DNA of 64,000 nt. It comes from Stenotrophomonas sp. WZN-1 (GTDB taxonomy: Bacteria > Pseudomonadota > Gammaproteobacteria > Xanthomonadales > Xanthomonadaceae). The stretch spans positions 2,622,001 to 2,686,000 of the forward strand of contig NZ_CP021768.1 of NCBI RefSeq assembly GCF_002192255.1. The letters run 5' to 3'. The notes beneath the pieces were generated by a model. It saw only the letters and a list, made by a program, of their open reading frames with translations. It was not told where the DNA came from and did no database searches. A program made the translations under genes and the position numbers. Positions 25,871 to 34,683 of the stretch are shown one piece after another. The stretch's first letter is position 1, and every line of letters starts with the position of its first letter.

Positions 25871-27529
25871 TCAGGGAATCATCAAGGTCAGCCAGTAGGC
25901 CTGCGCCAGGGTGATCAGGCCGACCATCGTGGTGAAGATCAGGCTGTGCTTGACGGTGAAGCGGAACAGGTCCGATTCCTTGCCGGCCAGGCCGACTGCG
26001 GCGCAGGCAATGGCGATCGACTGCGGTGAGATCATCTTGCCAGTAACGCCACCGGTGGTATTGGCCGCCACCAGCAGCACGTCGGACACCCCGATCTGCT
26101 GCGCGGTGGTGGCCTGCAGCGCCGAGAACAAGGCGTTCGACGAGGTGTCCGAGCCGGTCAGGAACACGCCCAGCCAGCCCAGGAACGGCGAGAAGAACGG
26201 GAACGCGTCGCCGGTATGTGCCAATGCCAGCGCCAGTGTCGCCGACAGGCCCGAATAGTTGGCGATGAAGGCAAAGGCGAGCACCATGCCGATCGAGTAG
26301 ATCGGCATGCGCAGCTCACGCACGGTTTCGCCGAAGGTCTGCAACGCCGAACGGGCCGGCATGCGCAGCGCGATGATGGCGATCACCGCGGCGAGGATGA
26401 TCGAGGTACCGGTGGCCGAGAACCAGTCGAATTTATAGACCGCCTCATAGCTGAGCGGCGCGTCCACGATCGGCGGCATCTTCTGCACCCTCTGGTCCAG
26501 GCCCGGCACCGGGAGCTTCAGCACCCAGCCTTCCAGCGGGCCGCCCGCCACGAACAGCGACTTGAACGGCTTGATGCTCCACAGCGTGACCATCGCGGTG
26601 AGGATCAGGAACGGCGACCATGCCTTGGCGATCTGGCCGACGTTGTAGCGCGGTGCTTCCAGTGCCTGCACCGCCGCCTCGGCGCTGGTTTCGGTGTCGA
26701 AGCGGAAGATCCGCACCGGTTTCCAGCGGCGCAGGAACAGGGTCAGGCAGACCAGCGATGCCAGCGACGCAGTGATGTCCGGCAGTTCCGGGCCGATGAA
26801 GTTGGAGGTCAGGTACTGCGCGATGGCGAAGGAGCCACCGGCCACCAGCACCGCCGGCCAGGTCTCCTTGATGCCGCGCCAGCCATCCATGATCGCCATG
26901 ATCCAGAACAGCACGATGAGGGTCAGGAACGGCAGCTGGCGGCCGGCCATCTGGCCGATCTCGAACGCGTCCAGCCCGGTAACCTGCCCGGCCACGATGA
27001 TCGGAATGCCCATCGCACCGAACGCCACCGGCGCGGTGTTGACGATCAGGCACAGGCCGGCGGCATACAGCGGCTTGAAGCCCAGCCCGACAAGCAGCGC
27101 CGCGGTAATCGCCACCGGCGCACCGAAACCGGCCGCGCCCTCCAGGAAGGCACCGAAGGCGAAGCCGACCATCAGCATCTGCAGGCGCTGGTCTTCGGTG
27201 ACCGACAGGATCGATGCGCGGATGATGTCGAACTGCCCGGTCTTGACCGAGACTTTGTAGAGGAACACCGCGCCGATGATGATCCAGGCGATCGGCCACA
27301 GGCCGTAGACGAAGCCGAAACCGGCCGCGCCCAGCGCCTGGGCCAGGGGCATGCGGTAGAACAGCAGGGCCACGCCCAGCGCGATGGCCACGGTGATCGT
27401 GCCGGCCAGCCAGCCCTTCATGCGCAGCACGGCCAGGGCAACGAAGAAGAACGCGATCGGCAGCAGCGCGATCAGGCTGGACAACCACAGGTTGCCGGCG
27501 GGGTCGTACAGGTGTTGCCAGGGCTGCAT
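25871..27529 (-). CDS. lldP: L-lactate permease
   Basis: 552 residues, matching the 551 of E. coli LldP, with about 12-14 membrane helices. The start '[24 protein letters not shown]' and signature '[16 protein letters not shown]' are diagnostic of the lactate permease family, as are '[17 protein letters not shown]' and '[15 protein letters not shown]'. It imports L- and D-lactate with protons. First gene of lldP-lldR-lldD-dld; a leader of over 60 nt carries the first LldR-like operator. An in-frame extension of 26 codons upstream runs through that operator and is not coding. Confidence 0.95.
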   Translation of the reverse strand: MQPWQHLYDPAGNLWLSSLIALLPIAFFFVALAVLRMKGWLAGTITVAIALGVALLFYRMPLAQALGAAGFGFVYGLWPIAWIIIGAVFLYKVSVKTGQFDIIRASILSVTEDQRLQMLMVGFAFGAFLEGAAGFGAPVAITAALLVGLGFKPLYAAGLCLIVNTAPVAFGAMGIPIIVAGQVTGLDAFEIGQMAGRQLPFLTLIVLFWIMAIMDGWRGIKETWPAVLVAGGSFAIAQYLTSNFIGPELPDITASLASLVCLTLFLRRWKPVRIFRFDTETSAEAAVQALEAPRYNVGQIAKAWSPFLILTAMVTLWSIKPFKSLFVAGGPLEGWVLKLPVPGLDQRVQKMPPIVDAPLSYEAVYKFDWFSATGTSIILAAVIAIIALRMPARSALQTFGETVRELRMPIYSIGMVLAFAFIANYSGLSATLALALAHTGDAFPFFSPFLGWLGVFLTGSDTSSNALFSALQATTAQQIGVSDVLLVAANTTGGVTGKMISPQSIAIACAAVGLAGKESDLFRFTVKHSLIFTTMVGLITLAQAYWLTLMIP

Positions 27530-27591
27530 GAAGGCTCTCGACTGGGGCGGGATGTGCTCCACCGCAGGCGGTGGGTCGCCGTGGCCGATGT

Positions 27592-27610
27592 TTATTGGTC
27601 GTACCAATAA
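27592..27610. promoter_or_regulatory. LldR-like operator O1 (proximal to lldP)
   Basis: TTATTGGT-CGT-ACCAATAA is a perfect 8-bp inverted repeat, 63 bp upstream of the lldP start. It matches the known LldR operator style (TTGG - few bases - CCAA) of E. coli and Pseudomonas. Confidence 0.8.
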
Positions 27611-27689
27611 TCGGAATCATCGGGCCACGTGGAGCGGATTTAACCGCCGCTCCGGCGAAGCGCCTATTAGACCATAGGGCTAGTCGCCA

Positions 27690-27706
27690 TATTGGTCCGA
27701 CCATTA
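27690..27706. promoter_or_regulatory. LldR-like operator O2 (distal)
   Basis: TATTGGT-CCG-ACCATTA repeats the same arms with one mismatch, centred 97 bp upstream of O1. In E. coli two LldR operators flank the lldP promoter and allow looping; this spacing (about nine helical turns) suits the same design. A lone half-site (TAGACCATA) lies near 27668. Confidence 0.72.
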
Positions 27707-27753
27707 TGCGTGGCAGTGGTGGTGCCGGTCGCTGCCCGGCAACCCCGCACTTC

Positions 27754-28206
27754 CTACGAAATCCGCTTCTCCAACCGCCGCATCACTGCCAGCACCAGCA
27801 CGCACAGCACGCTCACCCCGATCGCAATCACGTATTTGCCGATACCCACGGCGATGCCGATGGCCGCCGCCATGATCAGCGAGCTTGCGGTAGTCAATCC
27901 GCTGACCTGGTCCTCGCGTGAACCGCGCAGGATGGTGCCGGCGGCCACGAAACCCACGCAGGCCACCACCGCCTCGATCAGGCGCACCGGGTCAACCTGC
28001 AGCAGGTCGCGGTAGCGCTCCTGCTGGAAATGTTCGGCCACCGAGTCGCCGAGGCCGACGATCAGCGCAGCCGCCCCGGCGATCAGCATGTGCGTGCGCA
28101 GGCCGGCAGCATGCTTGCCCATTTCGCGCTCGACGCCGAGCACGCCACCGAACAGCATCGCTGCCGCGACGCGCAAGAGAATCGAGACATCCTGGGTGAG
28201 TTCCAT
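27754..28206 (-). CDS. MgtC/SapB family inner-membrane protein
   Basis: 150 residues with four or five membrane helices and the MgtC signature: 'AAMLFGGVLGVEREMGKHAAGLRTHMLI', 'GLGDSV', 'GFVAAGTILRG' and 'VSGLTTASSLIMAAAIGIAVGIG'. It is the short form without the C-terminal ACT-like domain of virulence MgtC. Such proteins influence magnesium or phosphate homeostasis and membrane ATPase control. It is on the same strand upstream of lldP but separated by 224 bp containing the lactate operators, so it is a separate unit. Confidence 0.88.
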   Translation of the reverse strand: MELTQDVSILLRVAAAMLFGGVLGVEREMGKHAAGLRTHMLIAGAAALIVGLGDSVAEHFQQERYRDLLQVDPVRLIEAVVACVGFVAAGTILRGSREDQVSGLTTASSLIMAAAIGIAVGIGKYVIAIGVSVLCVLVLAVMRRLEKRIS

Positions 28207-28288
28207 GGGCAGGCTCCGGAAGTTTCCCGGAGCGTCGCGCGGCACCCGTGGCACAGAAGTGAAGGCCACGCGACAGTCCGTTCACCCG

Positions 28289-28311
28289 GTAGCGCCGGGC
28301 CATGCCCGGCG
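28289..28311 (+). repeat. GTAG REP (CGCCGGGC subtype)
   Basis: GTAGCGCCGGGCCATGCCCGGCG, a perfect palindrome after the GTAG head, in the gap between the SDR and mgtC genes. Confidence 0.85.
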
Positions 28312-28341
28312 TCGGCGTCACCGCACCCTGCGTTCAACGCA

Positions 28342-29100
28342 TCACTGCGCGAGGTAGCCACCATCGATGGCGTAGTACGCGCCGGTCGCGAACGAGGCAT
28401 CGTCGCTGGCCAGCCAGGCGACCAGCGCCGCCACTTCCTCGGCCGTGCCCAGCCGCTTCAACGCGTGGCGGCCTTCCAGCGTGGCGCGCACCTTCGGGTC
28501 CATCTTCTCCAGCAGCGGCGTGCTGATGAAGCCCGGGCCGACCGCGTTGACACGGATACCGTCGCCCGCGTGCTCCCAGGCCGCGGTCTGGGTCAGCCCG
28601 ACCACGCCGTGCTTGGCCGCCACGTACGCAGTGGAACCGGCATAGCCCACCTGGCCGAGGATCGAGGCCATGTTGATGATGCTGCCGCCGGTTCCGGCCG
28701 CGCGCATTGCCTGGATCTGCGCACGCTGGCACAGGAACACGCTGGTGAGGTTGACGTCGATTACCCGTTGCCAGCCATCGATCGGATAGTCACCGCTGCT
28801 GGCTGCCGGCCCGCCAATACCGGCGTTGTTGACTGCCACATGCAGGCCGTCGAGTTCCTTGATCGTGCGCTGCACTGCCGCCTCCACGGCCGTGTCGTCG
28901 GTGACGTCCAGCGCAATGCCGATGGCCTGCGCGCCAGTGCTGCGCAACTGCGCCACGGTGGCATCCACCGCGTCCTGCTTCAGGTCCCAGACCGAAATTC
29001 GGGCACCGGATGCGGCCAGCGTCTGTGCCACGGCCAGGCCGATGCCCGACACGCCGCCGGTCACGATCGCGGTCTTGCCGGTCAACTGGTAATCAATCAT
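28342..29100 (-). CDS. Short-chain dehydrogenase/reductase
   Basis: 252 residues of classical SDR type: 'VTGGVSGIGLAVA' (cofactor loop), 'DVTD', 'VNNAGIGG', catalytic Ser in 'NMASILG', 'YVAAKH' (YxxxK), 'NAVGPGFISTPL' and 'DGGYLAQ' end. 'WDLK' after beta-2 (Asp) suggests NAD(H) preference. Oxidises or reduces an unknown alcohol/ketone. Start at the second ATG (MIDYQL): GGAGA lies 7 nt before it but only 1 nt before the ATG two codons upstream. It is divergent from an AraC gene across a long gap, so probably regulated by it. Confidence 0.9.
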   Translation of the reverse strand: MIDYQLTGKTAIVTGGVSGIGLAVAQTLAASGARISVWDLKQDAVDATVAQLRSTGAQAIGIALDVTDDTAVEAAVQRTIKELDGLHVAVNNAGIGGPAASSGDYPIDGWQRVIDVNLTSVFLCQRAQIQAMRAAGTGGSIINMASILGQVGYAGSTAYVAAKHGVVGLTQTAAWEHAGDGIRVNAVGPGFISTPLLEKMDPKVRATLEGRHALKRLGTAEEVAALVAWLASDDASFATGAYYAIDGGYLAQ

Positions 29101-29546
29101 GTGCATTCTCCATCTGTGGGGATAGCGATGCGGCCTTCCGCCGCCACCCCCTCACGCTACGCCTTCATCTGTGATGACCCGGCAGACACGGTGTCCGCAG
29201 GCGATCGTTCCACCCATAAAACCTCAACTGAAGTTTATGTATGGAATTGCGTACGGATATGCAGGCAAAACGCCGCCGTATGTTCCGTGCAAGATTCAAC
29301 TTGGCCGTATTGATCAATCGTTTTGACCATCTCGAAATCAAACGCGGGTGAATCAAGGCGACAATGGGAAACGTTTCCAGTTTCTTCGACACAATCATTC
29401 CAATCTGGCGTTTTCCCAGCCATCCGGCGTGCCGTCGCCACCGCCCAGCAGCGGGTGCGCACTGGCCACGACCGGAACTGCATCTGCAATGCAGAGCGCA
29501 TGGGCCAGCTGCTGCCAGTGTCCACCTCCAATGCAAGTGCCGAGCA
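29101..29546. other. Long regulatory gap between SDR and AraC genes
   Basis: 446 bp without a convincing gene and with lower GC than the neighbours, especially 29215-29400. A perfect palindrome GGAAACGTTTCC lies at 29367-29378, and CCTCAACTGAAG at about 29222. An ATG-initiated 36-codon frame (29241-29351) has no ribosome site and is not called. Both divergent promoters must be here. Confidence 0.6.
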
Positions 29547-30500
29547 ATGTCCCGATACTTCACCTTTGCCGATTACCGCCGCTTCGGCCACCGCCACGGC
29601 TTCGACTACCGCGCTGATCCGGAATACCTGCGCGACGACCAATGGGCCGGCCGCGGCGAAGTCAACGAACAGTTCATGCGCGGTGGCATGAGCCTGATCG
29701 CCTCCGACGTGCATAACCGGTTTCCCTATGTGGCTACCGCGCAGCAGCGCCCCGGGCTCGCCATCCGCGTGATGCTGCAGGGCCAGGTCGACGTGCATAT
29801 CCCGCGACGCGGAAGTTTCACCCTGCGTGCCGGCACCGCAATGACCGCCCACCATCGCGACCAGATCGAGATGACCGGCGCGCACCCCGGCGAAACGCGC
29901 CTGCGCGGGGTCAGCGTGATCGTACCGGGTGGCATCGACGCAGATGTTTTCCAGACGCCACAGCTTGAAAAAGCGCTTGGCACGCACCTGGAATGCCGCC
30001 ACTGGGCCATTCCCCACACCATGCTGCCGGTGCTGGGCCAGTTGTTCGACAGCCCGTGGCAGGACGGCATCGACGCCTTGTGGCGCGAAGGCGTGGCACT
30101 GCAGCTGCTGGCCCTCGGCCTGCAGGCTGAGGATCTGCAGACCGACCAGGTGCGCACCCTGCGCGCCGGCCAGCGCGAGCGCCTGGAACGGGTGCGCAGC
30201 TACCTGCATGACGACCCCAGCCATGCCCACAGCCTGGTCGAGCTGGCCCGGCTGGCCTGCATGAGCCCCAGCTCACTGCGCCGCCATTTCGCCCAGCAGT
30301 ATGGAAGCTCGGTGTTCGACTACCTGCACGAGCAGCGCATGCGCCATGCCGAACAGGGCCTGCGCGAGGATGGCTGGACGGTTGAACAGGCCGCTGCCGC
30401 CAGCGGCTACCGGCATCCCAGCAATTTCGCGGCCGCATTCCGCAAGCGCTTCGGCCTGGTGCCCAGCCGCTGGCGCACCGGTCCTTCGAAGGTCGGATAG
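29547..30500 (+). CDS. AraC-family transcriptional regulator
   Basis: 317 residues: N-terminal cupin-like ligand domain (about 40-140, with 'GLAIRVMLQGQVDVHI..RGSFTLRAGTAMTAHH') and a C-terminal AraC domain at about 218-308 (HSLVELARLACMSPSSLRRHF and 'VEQAAAASGYRHPSNFAAAFRKRFG', ending 'VPSRWR'). The ATG giving MSRYFTFADY is chosen; an upstream in-frame extension would cross the GGAAACGTTTCC palindrome. It is divergent from the SDR gene and likely controls it. Tandem REPs follow the stop. Confidence 0.9.
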   Translation: MSRYFTFADYRRFGHRHGFDYRADPEYLRDDQWAGRGEVNEQFMRGGMSLIASDVHNRFPYVATAQQRPGLAIRVMLQGQVDVHIPRRGSFTLRAGTAMTAHHRDQIEMTGAHPGETRLRGVSVIVPGGIDADVFQTPQLEKALGTHLECRHWAIPHTMLPVLGQLFDSPWQDGIDALWREGVALQLLALGLQAEDLQTDQVRTLRAGQRERLERVRSYLHDDPSHAHSLVELARLACMSPSSLRRHFAQQYGSSVFDYLHEQRMRHAEQGLREDGWTVEQAAAASGYRHPSNFAAAFRKRFGLVPSRWRTGPSKVG

Positions 30501-30513
30501 CAGCTTCTGCCTC

Positions 30514-30621
30514 GGTAGGTGTCGACCTTGGTCGACATGCCATGGCCCAGCCTTGGTAGGTGTCGACCTTGGTCGACATGCCATGGCCCAGCCTTGGTAG
30601 GTGTCGACCTTGGTCGACACG
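30514..30621 (+). repeat. Tandem array of GTAG REPs, 41-bp period
   Basis: Two full 41-bp units plus a third partial one start at 30514, 30555 and 30596. Each carries GTAG-GTGTCGAC-CTTG-GTCGACA, and the 17-nt spacer TGCCATGGCCCAGCCTT is identical. The same REP subtype occurs singly at 7019-7042. Confidence 0.9.
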
Positions 30622-30639
30622 CTCCTGCGCCAACGCGGA

Positions 30640-30688
30640 TGCCGGCCAGCGGCCGGCACTACCACGTGCTGCCGGGCATGGCCCGGCG
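30640..30688 (-). repeat. Two further GTAG-family REPs
   Basis: A minus-oriented copy (GTAGTGCCGGCCGCTGGCCGGCA read from 30663) and a palindrome TGCCGGGCATGGCCCGGCG (30670-30688) end the REP cluster just before the stop of the ester hydrolase gene. Confidence 0.8.
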
Positions 30689-30702
30689 TCATCATCAGAG
30701 CC

Positions 30703-32613
30703 TCAATACACCGGCAGATCGATGTAGCTGGCCTGCGCCGCGCTGTGCCAGACCCGCTGCGTGGCCTTCTGGTAATCGCCCGGCTTGGCCAGGTAGACGT
30801 TCGGCACGTAGGTCTGCGGGTTGCGGTCGTACAGCGGGAACAGGCTGGACTGCACCTGCACCATCACCCGGTGGCCCTTCTGGAAGGTGTGGTTGGCGTT
30901 GGGCAGGTCGAAGCGATACGGCAGCACTTCGTTGGCGGCCAGTGGCTTCGGATCGCTGAAGCTCTCCCGATAGCGGCCGCGGAAGATCGCCAACGACACC
31001 GGCAGCTCGTAACCGCCCATCTCCGGTGTCGACGCTTCCTGGTCCGGATACACGTCGATCAGCTTCACCACCCAGTCGCTGTCGGTGCCACTGGTCGACG
31101 CCTGCAGGTGCACCACCGGTGCGCCGCCGATGCGCAGCGGCGCGGCCAGCGGTTCGGTGATGAAGGTCAGCACGTCCGGGCGGCCATCAACGAAGCGCTG
31201 ATCCTTGACCAGCCAGGTGGTCCACATGTCACGGTCACCGAAGCGCACCGGACGCGGCACGAACGGCACCGGCTTGGCCGGGTCGGACACGTATTCCTCG
31301 AAATCACCCTCGCCCGCCGCCGGCGCCTGGAACGCCAGCTTGCCGCCGGCCCGCAGGTACAGCGGCTTGCTGCTGGCGGTGCAACCCTTGTCGCAGCTGC
31401 GCGGCCAGCCCTTGAGGCGATCCCAGTGGTTTTCACCGGTATTGTAGATCAGCACCGGCGGCGTGTCCGCCTTCGGCGCACCGTCCACCAGGTACTGGTC
31501 GAAGAACGGCTTGAGCACATCGCGGCGGAACTGCAGCGCGGTATCGCCATCGAACTTCAGCGCACCCAGCTCGCTGCCGCTGTAGTTCACCTGGCTGTGC
31601 CGCCACGGCCCCATCACCAGGTAGTTGCGGTTGTTGCCACTGTCGCGCCCCTCCATCGCCTGGTAGGCGTGGTTGGCACCCCACATGTCCTCCTGGTCCC
31701 ACAGGCCCTGCAGCCACATGGTCGGCACCTTCAACGGCGTCTTGGCCATCACCGCATCCAGCGCCTGGCCTTGCCAGAAGGCGTCATAGGCGGGGTGCTC
31801 GACCAGCTTCTTCCACCAGGTCAGCTGGTCCACGCCGGTGAAACGCGCGTAGTCGCCGGCCGAACCGATGCGCAGGAAGGTGCTGTAGTCGTCGTAGCCG
31901 AGACTGGGCAACGGCGTGCCCTTGCCGCGCTTCTCGGTCTGCATCGCGAAGTAGTTGAAATTGACCTGGCGGAACGCGCCGTAATTGAGCCAGTCGTCGC
32001 CCATCCAGCCATCCACCATCGGGCTCTGCGGTGCGGCCACCTTCAGCGCCGGGTGTGGGTCGGTCAGCGCCATCACCACGGTGAAGCCCTCGTACGACGA
32101 GCCGAGCATGCCAACCTTGCCGTTGCTCTCCGGCACGTTCTTCACCAGCCAGTCGATGGTGTCCCAGGCGTCGGTGGAATGGTCGACTTTGGTGTTGTTC
32201 AACGGCCCGCGCAGCGGCCGGGTCATCACGTAATCGCCTTCGGAGCCGTACTTGCCACGGATATCCTGGAACACGCGGATGTAGCCGCCGTCGACGAACA
32301 CCTCGTCGCCCTGCGGCAGCAGGTCGCGCATGCGCGGCGAATCGCTGCGGTTGGCGCGGCCAGCGGCATCGTAGGGGGTGCGGGTCAACAGGATCGGCGC
32401 ATTGTGGGCGCCCTTGGGCACCACGATCACCGTATACAGCCTGGTGCCATCACGCATCGGCACCATCACCACGCGCTTGTCGTAGTCACGACCGACATCG
32501 GGGGCAACGAAGGGCTTGCCGCTGATGTCCGGGGTCATCGGCGGGGTTTCGGCGGCCAGCACGGTGCTGGACAGGCAAAGGGCGATGGCTACAGCAACGG
32601 CACGCACACGCAT
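30703..32613 (-). CDS. aeh: Alpha-amino acid ester hydrolase (CocE/NonD family)
   Basis: 636 residues with signal peptide (VAIALCLSSTVLA-AE). The catalytic set is offset by one from the characterised Xanthomonas enzyme (637 residues): Ser173 in 'GSSYEG', Asp306 in 'GLWDQED', His339 in 'GPWRHSQ', and the carboxylate cluster Asp207, Glu308, Asp309 that binds the substrate's alpha-amino group. It hydrolyses and synthesises amides of alpha-amino acids, including side chains of beta-lactams such as ampicillin and cephalexin, in the periplasm. N-terminal alpha/beta hydrolase, helical cap, and C-terminal jelly-roll (about 430-636). It stands alone with REP clusters on both sides. Confidence 0.93.
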   Translation of the reverse strand: MRVRAVAVAIALCLSSTVLAAETPPMTPDISGKPFVAPDVGRDYDKRVVMVPMRDGTRLYTVIVVPKGAHNAPILLTRTPYDAAGRANRSDSPRMRDLLPQGDEVFVDGGYIRVFQDIRGKYGSEGDYVMTRPLRGPLNNTKVDHSTDAWDTIDWLVKNVPESNGKVGMLGSSYEGFTVVMALTDPHPALKVAAPQSPMVDGWMGDDWLNYGAFRQVNFNYFAMQTEKRGKGTPLPSLGYDDYSTFLRIGSAGDYARFTGVDQLTWWKKLVEHPAYDAFWQGQALDAVMAKTPLKVPTMWLQGLWDQEDMWGANHAYQAMEGRDSGNNRNYLVMGPWRHSQVNYSGSELGALKFDGDTALQFRRDVLKPFFDQYLVDGAPKADTPPVLIYNTGENHWDRLKGWPRSCDKGCTASSKPLYLRAGGKLAFQAPAAGEGDFEEYVSDPAKPVPFVPRPVRFGDRDMWTTWLVKDQRFVDGRPDVLTFITEPLAAPLRIGGAPVVHLQASTSGTDSDWVVKLIDVYPDQEASTPEMGGYELPVSLAIFRGRYRESFSDPKPLAANEVLPYRFDLPNANHTFQKGHRVMVQVQSSLFPLYDRNPQTYVPNVYLAKPGDYQKATQRVWHSAAQASYIDLPVY

Positions 32614-32737
32614 GGACAACCCCTCCCGGCAGGAAAGCCTCAAGCCTACTCCTGCCCCGTGCCGTGAAGTGTGTGCAGGCTTTGCATTCTGCGGCGGATG
32701 CAGGCAGGACTGATGGCACATGTGCCGCTCACTGCCG

Positions 32738-32862
32738 CTGCGCTCGCCGGGCATGGCCCGGCGCTACCGGACTCCTGCACGCCGCTGCGCTCGCCGGGCA
32801 TGGCCCGGCGCTACCCACCGCGCGGGTCATAGGGTAGCGCCGGGCCATGCCCGGCGGATCCA
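32738..32862. repeat. REP cluster (CGCCGGGC subtype), three copies
   Basis: Two direct copies of CTGCGCTCGCCGGGCATGG (starting about 32739 and 32782), each ending GCGCTACC, are followed by an inverted copy GTAGCGCCGGGCCATGCCCGGCG (32834-32856). They fill the gap between the aeh promoter region and the DUF4440 gene. Confidence 0.85.
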
Positions 32863-33249
32863 TCAACCCGCTTGAACCTCATGCAGCGCCAGCCAGCGCC
32901 AGCGCCCCGCTTCCTGGCGCAGCACCGCCAGCGATTCCCGCCATACGGGTTTGCTGCCGTCGATCGAATGCCCTTCGCGATAACGCAGCACCGCCAGCGG
33001 TGAAGGCGCTTCCACCGCCTGCACGGCTTCGATGGAAATCTGCAGCCCTGGACGCGCGCCATGGCCGCCCGCAAACAGCGCCTGCACTGCATTCCGGTCC
33101 AGCCTGCGACCGGCAATGCCGACCATGCTGAAGTCCACGCAGAAATGCGCCATCAGGTCCTCCAGCGCGTCGGTGCCGACGTCGGCACGGAACCAGGCCT
33201 GGAGTTTGTCGTGCAGGTGGTGGACTTCATGTTCTGCGGTGGTATCCAT
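32863..33249 (-). CDS. DUF4440/SnoaL-like small protein
   Basis: 128 residues from MDTTAEHEV. Pattern: helical start (HLHDKLQAWFRADV), 'LMAHFCVDFSMVGIAGRRLDRNAVQALF', and a beta-rich end ('VLRYREGHSIDG', 'RWRWLALHEVQ'), typical of NTF2-like cone folds with DUF4440. Members bind small hydrophobic molecules or act as isomerases. The start overlaps the MFS stop by 1 nt (TGATG), so translation is coupled to the exporter. A role in handling the exported compound is inference. Confidence 0.75.
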   Translation of the reverse strand: MDTTAEHEVHHLHDKLQAWFRADVGTDALEDLMAHFCVDFSMVGIAGRRLDRNAVQALFAGGHGARPGLQISIEAVQAVEAPSPLAVLRYREGHSIDGSKPVWRESLAVLRQEAGRWRWLALHEVQAG

Positions 33250-34607
33250 CAGGCATTCTCGGGTTGCGGAAAGGAAAGCTGTTGCGGCCGGCGCAACAGC
33301 GCCAGAGGCAGCAGAGTCAGTACGGCGGCCAGCCCCAGCGCTGCGCGGGTGGCGTGGGCCGGCAGCCATTGCATGGCCAACGCCAGCAGCAGCGCGATGG
33401 CCGCGGTGCCCAGGCAGAAGCTGAGTTGGCGGTTGAGGTTCCAGAGTGCGCTGGCATCACCCAAGGCTTCGCCCTCGACCCCATGGAAGGCCAGCGTCTG
33501 CGCGGTGCTGCTGCACAGGCTGCCGCCGATGCCCATCAGCGCAAACAGCAGTCCGGCCAAGGCGACGTGCGGCTGCGGCAGCAGCGCCATCAGCAGCAGG
33601 CCGCTGGCCTGCAGAAACATGCCCATACGCAGCACCGTGGCCGGGCCGAAGCGAGCCAGCAGGCGCTTGCTGGCCGTGATCGCAATGGCCGAGGCCAGCG
33701 CCCACGGCAGCATCAGCGCGCCAATGCACGCGGCGCTGTAGCCGGCCTGGTGCAACTGCAGCGTGCTGACCAGCTGACTGCCGATGAACACACCGGGCAC
33801 TGCCAGATACACCAGCATCGCCAGCCTCAGCCCACGGTGGGACAGCAGCGACCAGCGCAGCAGGGGCTGCACCTGCCGACGTGCATGCCGCAGGTGGGCC
33901 GCAGCCAGCAGCAGCGCGACCAGCAGCAACACGGCACCGGCACCGCGATGTCCAGACTCGCCAAGCCAGGTCAGCGCCAACAGCAGCGCGCCCAGCGCCA
34001 GCATCGCGGTAGACAGCGCATAGGCCTGCAGGCGCGGCGCACTGCGCGCGCCATCGGCCGGCATCCACGCCAGCACCAGCCCAATCGCCACCACGGCCAG
34101 CGGCAGGCTGGCCCAGAGTACACCGCGCCAGGACAACAACTGCACCAGCAGCCCACCGAGCGCGGGCGCCAGTGCCGGCACCAGCAGCGCCACCAGCAGG
34201 ATGCGGCGGGTCAGCGCACCACGCTGGTCGGGCGTGCAGTGCCGGTACGCTGCCGCCTGTGCCACCGGAATCAGCAGGCCACCGGCCAGGCCCTGCAGCA
34301 GGCGCCAGCCCAGCAGCCAGCCGATACCCGGTGCGGCGCCGGCCAGCGCAGCGGCAACCGCGAACAGCAGCAACGCCACCAGCAGCAGGCGACGCTCACC
34401 ACAGCGCGCGGCCAGCCAGGGCGCCAGCGGAATCACCACGCTCAGGCCCAGCATATAGGCGGTACCCACCCAGGCCAGCGTGCTGATATCGGCGTGCAGT
34501 TCCGTCGCCAATGCCGGATAAGCCACCGTGGCGATGAACATGTTGACCAGATCCAGGGCGAACACCAGCAGGAAGATCGCCTCATGGCGCAGGCGGGGGG
34601 ACGGCAT
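33249..34607 (-). CDS. MFS transporter, DHA2-like multidrug exporter
   Basis: 452 residues, 12-14 membrane helices. 'FALDLVNMFIATVAYPALATEL' matches the helix-1 motif of EmrB/QacA-type exporters (D..........ALP.I), followed by 'WVGTAYMLGLSVVIPLAPWLAARCGERRLL' (motif A) and 'GWRLLQGLAGGLLIPVAQA' (motif B with Arg). DHA2 members expel drugs, dyes or acids by proton exchange. It is divergent from a LysR gene; a TGTCAAA inverted repeat lies in the shared 105-bp gap. Downstream it is coupled to the DUF4440 gene. Confidence 0.88.
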   Translation of the reverse strand: MPSPRLRHEAIFLLVFALDLVNMFIATVAYPALATELHADISTLAWVGTAYMLGLSVVIPLAPWLAARCGERRLLLVALLLFAVAAALAGAAPGIGWLLGWRLLQGLAGGLLIPVAQAAAYRHCTPDQRGALTRRILLVALLVPALAPALGGLLVQLLSWRGVLWASLPLAVVAIGLVLAWMPADGARSAPRLQAYALSTAMLALGALLLALTWLGESGHRGAGAVLLLVALLLAAAHLRHARRQVQPLLRWSLLSHRGLRLAMLVYLAVPGVFIGSQLVSTLQLHQAGYSAACIGALMLPWALASAIAITASKRLLARFGPATVLRMGMFLQASGLLLMALLPQPHVALAGLLFALMGIGGSLCSSTAQTLAFHGVEGEALGDASALWNLNRQLSFCLGTAAIALLLALAMQWLPAHATRAALGLAAVLTLLPLALLRRPQQLSFPQPENA

Positions 34608-34683
34608 CGGCGGCGCTCCAGCGGGGAAGCGGCCAGCATGCCGTCCGGACCTTATTGGAAAAACACGACGGCAGCTGCAACAC

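Noticed and set aside
23954..26029. Open frame of about 690 codons antisense to lldD/lldR
   Set aside because: Mirror frame; the sense genes are clear lactate operon members.
29241..29351. 36-codon open frame in the SDR/AraC gap
   Set aside because: No ribosome site, no recognisable product, and it sits in the regulatory gap.
30514..30621. CRISPR-like repeat array
   Set aside because: Only three repeats, identical spacers and an internal REP palindrome; no cas genes.
30601..32667. Open frame of about 690 codons antisense to the ester hydrolase gene
   Set aside because: Long antisense frames are common at this GC because of codon bias. The sense gene has a complete catalytic set. The antisense product shows only Arg/His/Gln-rich low-order sequence.
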